From: Candidatus Cryptobacteroides faecavium
GTDB lineage: Bacteria; Bacteroidota; Bacteroidia; Bacteroidales; UBA932
DNA: 37,616 nucleotides
Reading direction: 5' to 3'
NCBI GenBank assembly: GCA_017694995.1
Contig: JADIMB010000117.1
Coordinates: 1 to 37,616, forward strand
Shown here: positions 24,520-32,719 of the stretch, piece by piece
Layout of the letters: the number at the start of each line of letters is the position of its first letter
Numbering within the stretch: position 1 is the first letter of the stretch
Notes under the pieces: model-generated
Seen by the model: only the letters and a program-made list of their open reading frames with translations
What the model was told of the DNA's origin: nothing
Databases searched by the model: none
Program-made: the position numbers and the translations under genes

Positions 24520-25515
24520 ATGGAATTTTTGACTAACGAGAAGCTGACAATCGTCGGTGCTGCCGGCATGATCGGTTCAAACATGGCCCAGACAGCGATG
24601 ATGCTTAAACTTACTCCTAACCTCTGCCTTTACGATCCTTACGGACCAGGCCTTGAAGGAGTTGCCGAAGAAATGTATCACTGTGCATTCGATGGAGCCA
24701 ATATTACCTATACTACAGATATCAAGGAAGCCCTCACCGGTGCGGCATACGTGGTTTCTTCAGGCGGCGCCCCTCGCAAACAGGGCATGACACGTGAAGA
24801 CCTTCTCAAGGGGAACTGCGAAATCGCCGAGGACCTCGGAAAGAACCTCAAGGCATATTGCCCTGATGTAAAACATGTTGTCATCATCTTCAACCCTGCC
24901 GACCTGACAGGTCTCGTGACACTTCTCCACTCCGGACTGAAGCCTTCACAGGTCACTACCCTTGCAGCCCTTGATTCGACAAGGCTCCAGAGCGCTCTTG
25001 CAAAAGAGTTCGGTGTGCAGCAGTGCAAGGTGACAGGATGCCACACATACGGCGGACATGGTGAGCAGATGGCTGTATTCGCATCCAAGGTGAGCGTTGA
25101 CGGCAAGCCTTTCACTGAGCTTCTGGGCACAAAGCTCGCCCATGACAGATGGGAGGAGATCAAAGGCAATGTCATCCAGGGCGGCAAGCATATCATCGAG
25201 CTCCGCGGACGTTCATCATTCCAGAGCCCTGCATACGTGTCCATCGAGATGATCGCTGCGGCTATGGGCGGCAAGAAGTTCGAGTGGCCTGCAGGATGCT
25301 ATGTGAACACAGAGAAGTACCACAATGTGATGATGGCGATGCCTACCGTCATTGACGCTACAGGTGTACATTACACTGATATTACAGGTACTCCTGAGGA
25401 GATGGCTGCCCTTGACGCGTCATACGAGCACCTCTGCAAGATGCGTGACGAGATCATCGAGCTGGGCATCATCCCTGCAGTCGCTGACTGGAAGAGTGTC
25501 AATCCGAACCTCTAG
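24520..25515 (+). CDS. mdh: Malate dehydrogenase
   Basis: A 331-residue cytoplasmic enzyme of the lactate/malate dehydrogenase family that interconverts malate and oxaloacetate with NAD, used in Bacteroidales in the reductive route to succinate. The Rossmann loop is GAAGMIGS (residues 13-20), the substrate arginine lies in GGAPRKQGMTREDLL, the NPAD motif follows at about residues 127-130, and the catalytic histidine is in CHTYGGHGEQM. It has its own promoter and a long terminator just after the stop, so it is probably monocistronic. Confidence 0.95.
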   Translation: MEFLTNEKLTIVGAAGMIGSNMAQTAMMLKLTPNLCLYDPYGPGLEGVAEEMYHCAFDGANITYTTDIKEALTGAAYVVSSGGAPRKQGMTREDLLKGNCEIAEDLGKNLKAYCPDVKHVVIIFNPADLTGLVTLLHSGLKPSQVTTLAALDSTRLQSALAKEFGVQQCKVTGCHTYGGHGEQMAVFASKVSVDGKPFTELLGTKLAHDRWEEIKGNVIQGGKHIIELRGRSSFQSPAYVSIEMIAAAMGGKKFEWPAGCYVNTEKYHNVMMAMPTVIDATGVHYTDITGTPEEMAALDASYEHLCKMRDEIIELGIIPAVADWKSVNPNL

Positions 25516-25527
25516 CAGGTCGCGCTG

Positions 25528-25582
25528 AAAAGATATCGGGGCTGTATCAAAACATTCATTTTGACACAGCCCCGATATCTTT
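25528..25582. terminator. Long terminator between mdh and the ThiL-like gene
   Basis: A 17-bp perfect stem (25529-25545 and 25566-25582), one mismatch, then six more pairs (25547-25552 and 25559-25564) around a 6-nt loop. It is followed by TTTATGTATT on the plus strand and a short T run on the minus strand. It serves mdh and probably also the convergent ThiL-like gene. Confidence 0.8.
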
Positions 25583-25625
25583 ATGTATTAAGGAGCAGGC
25601 TTGAGGCCATGCGAGGCGGTGATGT

Positions 25626-26627
25626 TCACCAGCCCTGTGCCTTGAGCGGGAGTTCCACGCCCTCCGGAGTGACAAGGACGGTGCCGACATCAGGCCTGGC
25701 GAGATGTCCTATGATGTCAAACGTCTGGAAATCATGGCGGAACTTGTCATGCTTTCCGATAGGCACAGTGAACAGCAGGCGGCAGTCATCCCCGCCGTTC
25801 AGGGCTGCCGAGACGGGGTCGATATTCATTTCTTTGCCCAGGTCGAACATTTTTCCAGGGAAGGGTATTTTGTCGACATATATCTTGACACCTAGACCGC
25901 TGTCGCGGGACAGTCTCTTTACGGCATCGGAAAGCCCGCGTGTGACAAGGTATCCGTGTGACGGGATGATTTCCGCCTCTTCCAGCTGGGAGACGGTAGA
26001 CGGGTTCAGCTCCGGTTTCAGGTATGCCCCGACAAGGTGCCTGTATTCGGAAAGATCCGGCTGGGCGGAGTCGTCCTTTGTGCTCTCGAACCTTTTTTTC
26101 CCTCTTTCAAGCACCTGCATCCCCATGAAGGCGGCCCCGAGGTTGTCTGATATGCACACAAGGTCCATGCTTTTGGCCCGGGTGCGGCGTTTCTCTGTGA
26201 GGGACAGAAGCTCTCCGGCTGCGGAAACAGCTATGCATAGCCCGTTACGGGACGGGATGAGGTCCAGCGCCAGGCTGCTGTAGCCATGCTCCCTGGATGC
26301 TGTCACTATCCCTGACCAAATTTCCTTCACCTGAGGGAAGTCCAGCTTGGCCGATATGCCCAGAGTCACGGAAAGTGTACGTGGATGGGCCATGGCGGCA
26401 TAAAGCTCGCCTGTGACAGAGATGACGCTTTTGTATCCCAGGTGCTTGAGCGGGAAATATGTGAGGTCGAAATCAGTGCCTTCAAGAAAGACCCTGGATG
26501 CTGCCACATTGTGGTTCTTACCTGACGCCCCGTATCTGCAGATACTTTCCGGAGCATATCCGGTACCTTCAAAAAGCCTTGAGATGGCTTCTATCCGGCC
26601 GATGTCTGAAAAATTCTCTTCTGCCAT
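25626..26627 (-). CDS. Diverged ThiL-like protein (AIR synthase-related fold)
   Basis: A 333-residue protein with the overall plan of thiamine-monophosphate kinase ThiL. The clearest likeness is C-terminal (NGGDDCRLLFTVP, about residue 277 on, matching the SGGEDYELLF motif) and the LKHLGYKSVISVTGELYAAM segment, which corresponds to the YKA..NLSD.AAM motif. The N-terminal metal/nucleotide motif GDDAAV and the GGDTT motif of true ThiL are not visible; in their places are GASGKNHNV and LDLIPSRNG. It may be a divergent kinase or have lost activity. It has its own strong promoter and no thi genes beside it. Confidence 0.65.
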   Translation of the reverse strand: MAEENFSDIGRIEAISRLFEGTGYAPESICRYGASGKNHNVAASRVFLEGTDFDLTYFPLKHLGYKSVISVTGELYAAMAHPRTLSVTLGISAKLDFPQVKEIWSGIVTASREHGYSSLALDLIPSRNGLCIAVSAAGELLSLTEKRRTRAKSMDLVCISDNLGAAFMGMQVLERGKKRFESTKDDSAQPDLSEYRHLVGAYLKPELNPSTVSQLEEAEIIPSHGYLVTRGLSDAVKRLSRDSGLGVKIYVDKIPFPGKMFDLGKEMNIDPVSAALNGGDDCRLLFTVPIGKHDKFRHDFQTFDIIGHLARPDVGTVLVTPEGVELPLKAQGW

Positions 26628-26652
26628 GTTCCAGTGAAATAATACCAGCCCT

Positions 26653-26684
26653 CAAAGATAGGCAGAAGCCCTGAGCAGAGCAAA
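26653..26684 (-). promoter_or_regulatory. Promoter for the ThiL-like gene
   Basis: The minus strand has TTTG (26684-26681), 20 bp, then TATCTTTG (26660-26653), matching both consensus boxes. The start codon is 25 bp after the -7 box. Confidence 0.65.
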
Positions 26685-26741
26685 TAAATTTTGCCGCAAT
26701 GAAACTATCCCGCACAAATGGCGAAGACACATGATGCAAAA

Positions 26742-26772
26742 TTTGTTTTCACGTTAATTATTTATAATTTTG
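26742..26772 (+). promoter_or_regulatory. Promoter for tpx
   Basis: TTTG at 26742-26745, exactly 19 bp, then TAATTTTG at 26765-26772: a full consensus match. The leader to the ATG at 26829 is about 50 nt and contains a small CCCG-caaa-CGGG hairpin (26791-26802). Confidence 0.7.
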
Positions 26773-26828
26773 AACGATTTTGAGTATTGCCCCGCAAACG
26801 GGCACTTAATAATAATTCCTGATCGATT

Positions 26829-27335
26829 ATGGCAACAGTTACATTCCAGGGAACACCTGTACAGCTGGGAGGAGAACTTCCCCGGACAGGTACTCCCGCG
26901 CCGGAGTTCGGTGGCGTAAAAGGCGACCTCTCTGTGGCGCATCTTTCTGACTTTAAAGGCAAGAAAGTGATATTGAATATTTTCCCTAGTCTTGACACTC
27001 CTGTATGTGCTGCATCTGTACGCAGGTTCAACCAGGAGGCGTCTTCTCTTAAGGACACTGTGGTGCTCTGCATTTCGAAAGACCTCCCGTTCGCGCAGTC
27101 CCGTTTCTGCACAACTGAAGGTCTGGAGAATGTCACACCTCTGTCCGTGTTCAGATGCACCTGTTTCACTGACAAGTACGGGGTTCTTATGACAGACGGC
27201 CCGCTCAAGGGACTTCTCGCCAGAGCTGTCGTGGTGGTCGACGCCGGCGGCGTGGTGGCATACAGCGAGCTTGTGCCGGAAGTGACCAGCGAGCCTGACT
27301 ACGGGAAAGCCCTGGAGGCCGTGAAGAACCTGTAA
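26829..27335 (+). CDS. tpx: Thiol peroxidase
   Basis: A 168-residue atypical 2-Cys peroxiredoxin that reduces hydroperoxides using thioredoxin. The peroxidatic cysteine is Cys60 in [15 protein letters not shown] and the resolving cysteine is Cys94 in [12 protein letters not shown], both at the Tpx positions. Length is standard. It has a full consensus promoter and lies 15 bp before the DUF4492 gene of the cytochrome bd operon, so peroxide defence and oxygen removal may be coexpressed. Confidence 0.95.
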   Translation: MATVTFQGTPVQLGGELPRTGTPAPEFGGVKGDLSVAHLSDFKGKKVILNIFPSLDTPVCAASVRRFNQEASSLKDTVVLCISKDLPFAQSRFCTTEGLENVTPLSVFRCTCFTDKYGVLMTDGPLKGLLARAVVVVDAGGVVAYSELVPEVTSEPDYGKALEAVKNL

Positions 27336-27350
27336 CCCGGTGCCCCCGAC

Positions 27351-27584
27351 ATGCCGGACAGAAGACAGAACATATTCGTGTCTGTATGGAGATTCTATGT
27401 GGACGGTTTCAGGGACATGACCTGGGGCCGCCCTCTTTGGGGTCTTATAATATTGAAACTGATCATACTGTTCGCTGTCCTGAGGGTGTTTTTCTTCCAG
27501 CCTGTCCTCTCAGGGAAGACAGACGGGGAGAAAAGTGACTTTGTGGGAAGGCAGCTTACGGAACGCATAGCCCAAGATGACTGA
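27351..27584 (+). CDS. DUF4492 small membrane protein
   Basis: A 77-residue protein of the DUF4492 family, which in Bacteroidota regularly precedes cydAB. The N-terminal half is amphipathic and aromatic (VSVWRFYVDGFRDMTWGRPLW, in part), followed by one membrane helix (about residues 30-49, LIILKLIILFAVLRVFFF) and a charged tail. It lies 15 bp after tpx and 15 bp before cydA. Its place and single helix suggest an accessory subunit of cytochrome bd, like CydX, which is inference. Confidence 0.85.
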   Translation: MPDRRQNIFVSVWRFYVDGFRDMTWGRPLWGLIILKLIILFAVLRVFFFQPVLSGKTDGEKSDFVGRQLTERIAQDD

Positions 27585-27599
27585 AACTAAACTGATTAT

Positions 27600-29102
27600 A
27601 TGGTAGAAAACGCATTGATTGACTGGTCGAGGGCCCAGTTTGCCCTGACTGCCTGCTATCATTGGATATTTGTTCCTTTGACATTGGGGCTTTCCGTCAT
27701 TATGGCGGTGATGGAGAGTATTTATGTAGCCAGGAAAGACGAGTTCTGGAAGAAGACGGCGAAGTTCTGGATGAAGCTTTTTGCCATCAACTTCGCGGTC
27801 GGTATAGCCACAGGGATAATACTCGAGTTCGAATTCGGTACCAACTGGAGCAACTATTCCTGGTTCGTCGGGGATATTTTCGGGGCTCCGCTGGCCATAG
27901 AAGGCATCCTGGCTTTCTTCATGGAGGCGACTTTCTTCGCTGTGATGTTCTTCGGATGGAACAAGGTGAGCCGCAAATTCCATCTGGCATCTACATGGCT
28001 CACGTGCATCGGGGCGTCGATTTCCGCCCTATGGATCCTTGTGGCAAACTCATGGATGCAGCATCCCGTGGGGATGGAGTTCAACCCGGACACTGTCCGC
28101 AACGAGATGGTGGATTTCTGGGCTGTGGCCCTCAATCCTGTGGCTGTCAGCAAGTTCTTCCATTCCGTCCTTAGCGGGTGGATGACGGGCTCGATTTTCG
28201 TCATAGGAGTGAGCTGCTGGTATCTGCTGCGCAAGAGAGAGGTCCGTTTCGCCAAGGCGAGCATAAGGGTGGCTTCAGTCGTTGGTATCGTCGGCACTCT
28301 TGCCGTGATGCTGTCAGGAGACAGTTCCGCTGTCCATGTGGCCAAGTACCAGCCTATGAAACTGGCTGCCGCCGAGGGGCTTGAAGACGGGGGAGAAAAG
28401 GCTCCGTTCTCAATAGTCCCGGGGATTGAGATTCCGGGGATGCTGTCAATACTTGCAACGCATGACATAAACGGTTATGTGCCCGGGATAAACGACATAC
28501 TGGAAGGATATACCGACTCCGAGGGGAACAGGGTGCTTTCGGCTGACGAGAAGAAAGAGCGCGGTGACATCGCCCTTGCGGCTTTCAAGGCATACCGGGA
28601 AAACAAGGATTCCGATCCGGAGGTTGCCGCCCAGGCCCGCAAGGTCCTGGAGGAGAATGTCGAGTATTTCGGCTATGGCTACATCCAGGACAAGCAGGAC
28701 CTGGTGCCTGCGGTGGGAATGGTCTACTGGCCTTTCAGGATAATGGTGGGGCTCGGATGTTTCCTGCTGCTGCTCATGGTGGTGGTGCTCTGGGCCGAGA
28801 GGAAAGACAGGATAGCTTCCCTGACATGGCTCCAGTGGGTGGCCCTTTGTTCTATACCTCTGGTGTATATAGCCGGACAGGCAGGATGGATTGTGGCTGA
28901 GGTCGGCAGGCAGCCGTGGGCCATACAGGACCTTCTGCCTGTGAATGCCGCTGTCTCCAGTCTGAGTGCCGGTGCGGTGAGGACGACATTCTTCGTATTT
29001 GTGGCTGTCTTCACTCTCTTCCTTGTCATTGAGCTCCGCATACTGGTCAAGGCGATCAGGAAGGGGCCCGGCGTAGACGAGCAGGGACTGTCTGATAACT
29101 AA
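27600..29102 (+). CDS. cydA: Cytochrome bd ubiquinol oxidase subunit I
   Basis: A 500-residue inner-membrane protein that oxidises quinol and reduces oxygen to water at a high-affinity heme site. His21 in CYHWIFVPLTLGL is the conserved heme ligand near the N-terminus. FFHSVLSGWMTGSIFVIG carries the heme b558 histidine, and VYWPFRIMVG carries the conserved methionine ligand. About nine membrane segments are visible, and a hydrophilic Q-loop lies around residues 245-360. It is 17 bp before cydB. Confidence 0.97.
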   Translation: MVENALIDWSRAQFALTACYHWIFVPLTLGLSVIMAVMESIYVARKDEFWKKTAKFWMKLFAINFAVGIATGIILEFEFGTNWSNYSWFVGDIFGAPLAIEGILAFFMEATFFAVMFFGWNKVSRKFHLASTWLTCIGASISALWILVANSWMQHPVGMEFNPDTVRNEMVDFWAVALNPVAVSKFFHSVLSGWMTGSIFVIGVSCWYLLRKREVRFAKASIRVASVVGIVGTLAVMLSGDSSAVHVAKYQPMKLAAAEGLEDGGEKAPFSIVPGIEIPGMLSILATHDINGYVPGINDILEGYTDSEGNRVLSADEKKERGDIALAAFKAYRENKDSDPEVAAQARKVLEENVEYFGYGYIQDKQDLVPAVGMVYWPFRIMVGLGCFLLLLMVVVLWAERKDRIASLTWLQWVALCSIPLVYIAGQAGWIVAEVGRQPWAIQDLLPVNAAVSSLSAGAVRTTFFVFVAVFTLFLVIELRILVKAIRKGPGVDEQGLSDN

Positions 29103-29119
29103 AAAGAAGGAGGGACATC

Positions 29120-30265
29120 ATGTTTGAATACGGATTTCTACAGCAATACTGGTGGTTCATAGTCTCGCTGCTGGGCGGGATACTTGTTTTCCTGCTGTTT
29201 GTGCAGGGCGGCAACGCTTTGATTTTCTCTGCCGGCAGGAGTGAGGATGAAAGGGCTCTTATCGTCAATTCCACAGGACGCAAATGGGAGCTTACATTCA
29301 CTACTCTGGTGACTTTCGGAGGGGCGTTCTTCGCTTCTTTCCCTCTTTTCTACAGCACAAGCTTCGGCGGTGCATACTGGCTCTGGGTGCTTATCCTAAT
29401 AAGTTTTGTCTTCCAGGCCGTCTCGTACGAATTCCAGACAAAGGCCGGCAATCTGCTGGGCAAGAACACATTCCGCATTTTCCTGGTGATTAACGGTGTT
29501 GCAGGCCCGTTCCTCATAGGCATGGCTGTCGCAACATTTTTTACCGGATCTGATTTCATGGTCAACAAGAATGCTGTGGGAGACTCTCTTGCTCCTGTCA
29601 TAAGCACTTGGGGAAACGGCTGGCACGGGCTTGAGGCCTTCGGCAATATCTGGAACATCTGCCTGGGGCTCGCTGTCTTTTTCCTTGCGATGGTCCAGGG
29701 GGCCCTCTACATGATAAATAATATCGATGACGAGAATATCGTTCTCAAGCTGAGGCTCAGGCTCTGGATGAGTTCGTTCTGTTTCCTGATCCTTTTCGTG
29801 GCGTTCCTGGTGCATATCTGTGTGGCTCCTGGCTTTGCCGTCGGCGCTGACGGGACAGTCTATATGGAGAAATCCAAGTATCTGCACAATTTCCTGCAGA
29901 TGCCTGCTGTGCTGGCGGTCTTCCTTGCCGGAGTGGTCCTGGTGCTTTACGGGATAGTCCGTACGCTGGCATCCAGAAAATACCGCAAAGGAATCTGGTT
30001 CACAGGTCCGGGTGCCGTGCTGGCTGTACTGGGGCTGTTCCTTGTGGCCGGATATAACGGCACTGCATATTATCCTTCCGTGACTGACCTGCAGAGCTCC
30101 CTTACCATCACCAACAGCTGCTCCAGCCAGTTTACCCTCAAGACTATGACCATAGTCTCGTTCATTATCCCGTTTGTCCTCGCATATATAGTGTACGCGT
30201 GGAGGAAAATGGACAAGGAATCGTTGACTATAAAAGAATTGGACAATACGACAGATAAATATTGA
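29120..30265 (+). CDS. cydB: Cytochrome bd ubiquinol oxidase subunit II
   Basis: A 381-residue inner-membrane partner of CydA. It opens YGFLQQYWWFIVSLLGGILVFLLFVQGG, which is the first CydB helix with its conserved aromatics, and contains about eight hydrophobic segments (VFFLAMVQGALYMINNI and LILFVAFLVHICVAPGF are clear). Length is normal. It follows cydA by 17 bp. The hydrolase gene starts 5 bp after its stop, so the operon may run on. Confidence 0.96.
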   Translation: MFEYGFLQQYWWFIVSLLGGILVFLLFVQGGNALIFSAGRSEDERALIVNSTGRKWELTFTTLVTFGGAFFASFPLFYSTSFGGAYWLWVLILISFVFQAVSYEFQTKAGNLLGKNTFRIFLVINGVAGPFLIGMAVATFFTGSDFMVNKNAVGDSLAPVISTWGNGWHGLEAFGNIWNICLGLAVFFLAMVQGALYMINNIDDENIVLKLRLRLWMSSFCFLILFVAFLVHICVAPGFAVGADGTVYMEKSKYLHNFLQMPAVLAVFLAGVVLVLYGIVRTLASRKYRKGIWFTGPGAVLAVLGLFLVAGYNGTAYYPSVTDLQSSLTITNSCSSQFTLKTMTIVSFIIPFVLAYIVYAWRKMDKESLTIKELDNTTDKY

Positions 30266-30270
30266 CAGAA

Positions 30271-31113
30271 ATGAAGAAATTTGTTTTGATCCTGGCGGCT
30301 GCACTGAGCCTTGTCCCATGGATCTCATCTGCGAAGAAGGTATCCGGTCCGGATACTTTGAGTGTAATATCCTTCAACATCAGGATGGGTGAGGGAAAGG
30401 ACGGCACCAATTCATGGCAGTTCAGGTGTCCTGCGACAATATATATGCTCAGGGACAAGCAGCCCGACATTTTCGGGCTTCAGGAAGCTTATGACTATCA
30501 GGTGCTTTTCATCAGGGAGAACATGCTTGACTACAAGAGTGTCGGAGTCGGGCGTGAGGACGGCAAGCACGAGGGCGAGCATATGTCCATCTTCTACAAC
30601 AAGAAGAAGATATCGCTCCTGAAGTGGGGTACATTCTGGCTTTCGGAGACCCCGGAAAAACCGTCAATGGGTTGGGATGCCGCATGTTTCAGGACAGCGA
30701 CATGGGCCCTCATGAAGGACAAGCGCTCCGGACATAAGTTCTATTATGTCAATACGCATCTGGACCATGTCGGCAAGACGGCCCAGAAGGAAGGACTGGC
30801 GCTGATTGTGGAAAGGATACGGGAGATCAATCCGGAGGGGTTCCCTATGGTGCTGACAGGCGACTTCAATGTTGAAAGCAATGACCCCGTACTGACTGAC
30901 CTGAACAAGATGATGAAAGATGCCAGAGTGTCTGCAGAGCGTACTGACTCGCTCAATTCGTTCAACGGATGGGGGAAAAGCAGCTCTATCATAGACTATA
31001 TCTACTATTCCGGGTTCTCCTCATGCCCGAAATTCGAGACTGTGCAGAAAAAGTACGGGGATTTCCCGTTCATTTCAGACCATTATCCTGTCAGGGCTGT
31101 GCTCATATTCTGA
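30271..31113 (+). CDS. Exported endonuclease/exonuclease/phosphatase-family hydrolase
   Basis: A 280-residue protein from the ATG at 30271 (a TTG at 30262 is possible). A signal peptide (residues 1-21) is followed by the EEP fold: SFNIRMGEG with the first metal site, PDIFGLQEAYDYQ with the metal-binding Glu, YVNTHLDHVG with the catalytic His, LTGDFNVESNDP with the Asp/Asn site, and IDYIYYS...SDHYPV with the final Asp-His. All motifs look intact. Family members act on phosphodiesters or sugar phosphates; the substrate here is unknown. It starts 5 bp after cydB. Confidence 0.88.
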   Translation: MKKFVLILAAALSLVPWISSAKKVSGPDTLSVISFNIRMGEGKDGTNSWQFRCPATIYMLRDKQPDIFGLQEAYDYQVLFIRENMLDYKSVGVGREDGKHEGEHMSIFYNKKKISLLKWGTFWLSETPEKPSMGWDAACFRTATWALMKDKRSGHKFYYVNTHLDHVGKTAQKEGLALIVERIREINPEGFPMVLTGDFNVESNDPVLTDLNKMMKDARVSAERTDSLNSFNGWGKSSSIIDYIYYSGFSSCPKFETVQKKYGDFPFISDHYPVRAVLIF

Positions 31114-31154
31114 AACGGCGGCCTGACGAACGGCTTTACAAATAGATCACGGTT

Positions 31155-32696
31155 ATGTCAAAAAACGGCAAAAAAAAGAAATGGTTCCTTGCCGGGTTTG
31201 CTGGCCTGGTGCTGGGATTTTCTTTGATGATTGTACTGAACTCCCTGTATGTCAAGAGTTCTTCAAACGAGGCATGTATGATGTGCCATTCGCATCCTGA
31301 TTCGGATGCGAGCTGGAAACAGTCTGTCCATTACAACAACGGCAGCGGAACGGCGACTGACTGCGCCGCCTGCCATCTCCCCCCGGAAGGCTCTGTGAAG
31401 CATTTCGCCGCCAAGGCAAAGACAGGGATGAAGGATGTCTGGTCATACCTGACGAAGGATACGGAAAAGATTGACTGGGAAAGCAAGAGCCAGCTGGAAT
31501 ATGCTGTCAATATCGTCTACAACGAGTCTTGCGAGGCTTGCCATGTGAACCTCTTTCCTGAGGGGATTACGGATGACGGCGTGACGGCGCACCTGTATTA
31601 TGAGGAGAATGCGCAGAAGCTGGACCTGCAGTGCATAAGCTGCCATCTGGATGCCGGGCATTACAATCCGAACTACAAGCATACCAAGATGACCGGCCAG
31701 CCTGAGACGGGAGGCGGCGAGATTTATGCGGAGGCTGCGGAAGTGACTGCGTTCGAGAACTATACGGAGACTGTACCTGGTACGTCCGCATCCATAAACA
31801 TGGTAGCAATACCCGGAGGGACTTTCAGGATGGGAAGCCCGGAGAATGAACCGTTCCGCCGCGCAGACGAATCACCGCAGCGGGAGGTGACCGTATCCCC
31901 TTTCTTCATGGGGGAGACAGAGGTGACATGGGACCAGTTCTGGGCGTTCTACAACGAGACGATGTCTGAGGGCAGGATTCCTCCGGAGGTCGTGTACATG
32001 AACAATTCCCGGGATGACGTGGATGCTGTCAGCGGCCCAACCCCGCCTTTCGGCTTCCCGGACCAGGGCTGGGGCATGGGTGACCGTCCTGTGATCACTC
32101 TGACGCATTATTCCGCAGAGACATTCTGCAAGTGGCTTTCGATGAAGACAGGCCGTCATTACAGGCTGCCTACCGAGGCTGAGTGGGAATATGCCGCACG
32201 TGGAGGCACTTCAACCCCTTATTTCTTCGAGGGAAGCCCGAGACGATACAGCAGCCGCGGCCTGTGGCGCGGTGTTTTCGGGGCTGATACATCTGTAATC
32301 AACAGCTATGCGGTGTATGCAGGCAACAGCAAGAGCCGCACCAAGGAGCCGTCTGAAGTGAAGCCTAATCCGTTCGGGCTGAAGAATATGCTCGGTAACG
32401 TGATGGAGTACTGCTCGGACTGGTATGCCGAGGATGCATACTCTCATATCCAGGACGGGGCTGTGGATCCCCAGGGACCTGAGTCCGGGACGGAGTATGT
32501 AATAAGAGGCGGACTTTATACGGATGACGCATCGGAGCTCCGCTGTGCCGCCAGGTCTCACACAGAGCATGACGCATGGCTCAAGACAGACCCGCAGAAC
32601 CCCAAGAGCATCTGGTGGTATTCGGATATCAAGGGTGTAGGGTTCCGTGTCGTGTGCGATGTGCCTGAAAGCGTGCAGGCAAATCAGGATGAATGA
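31155..32696 (+). CDS. NapC/NirT-type tetraheme cytochrome c fused to an SUMF1 (formylglycine-generating enzyme-like) domain
   Basis: A 513-residue protein. Residues about 10-33 form a membrane anchor. Four CxxCH heme sites follow: CMMCH (41-45), CAACH (70-74), CEACH (126-130) and CISCH (160-164), the arrangement of NapC/NrfH quinol dehydrogenases. Residues about 215-505 form an SUMF1 domain (MVAIPGGTFRMGSPENEP, YRLPTEAEWEYAARGG, NMLGNVMEYCSDWY). In the active-site region it has RCAARSH, which keeps one cysteine of the formylglycine pair but has Ala five residues earlier. It begins 41 bp after the hydrolase and leads into the exported oxidoreductase. Confidence 0.9.
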   Translation: MSKNGKKKKWFLAGFAGLVLGFSLMIVLNSLYVKSSSNEACMMCHSHPDSDASWKQSVHYNNGSGTATDCAACHLPPEGSVKHFAAKAKTGMKDVWSYLTKDTEKIDWESKSQLEYAVNIVYNESCEACHVNLFPEGITDDGVTAHLYYEENAQKLDLQCISCHLDAGHYNPNYKHTKMTGQPETGGGEIYAEAAEVTAFENYTETVPGTSASINMVAIPGGTFRMGSPENEPFRRADESPQREVTVSPFFMGETEVTWDQFWAFYNETMSEGRIPPEVVYMNNSRDDVDAVSGPTPPFGFPDQGWGMGDRPVITLTHYSAETFCKWLSMKTGRHYRLPTEAEWEYAARGGTSTPYFFEGSPRRYSSRGLWRGVFGADTSVINSYAVYAGNSKSRTKEPSEVKPNPFGLKNMLGNVMEYCSDWYAEDAYSHIQDGAVDPQGPESGTEYVIRGGLYTDDASELRCAARSHTEHDAWLKTDPQNPKSIWWYSDIKGVGFRVVCDVPESVQANQDE

Positions 32697-32719
32697 TTTT
32701 TTACTAACCAACAATAATT

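Noticed and set aside
25529..25582. The long inverted repeat after mdh as paired transposon ends (it reads GGGGCTGTATCAAAA and its complement).
   Set aside because: It contains only a 6-nt loop, has no target duplication that I can see, and sits exactly where a terminator is needed.
31155..32696. Plain NrfH with NrfA as partner.
   Set aside because: No nrfA-like gene follows, and the C-terminal half is clearly SUMF1, not a cytochrome.
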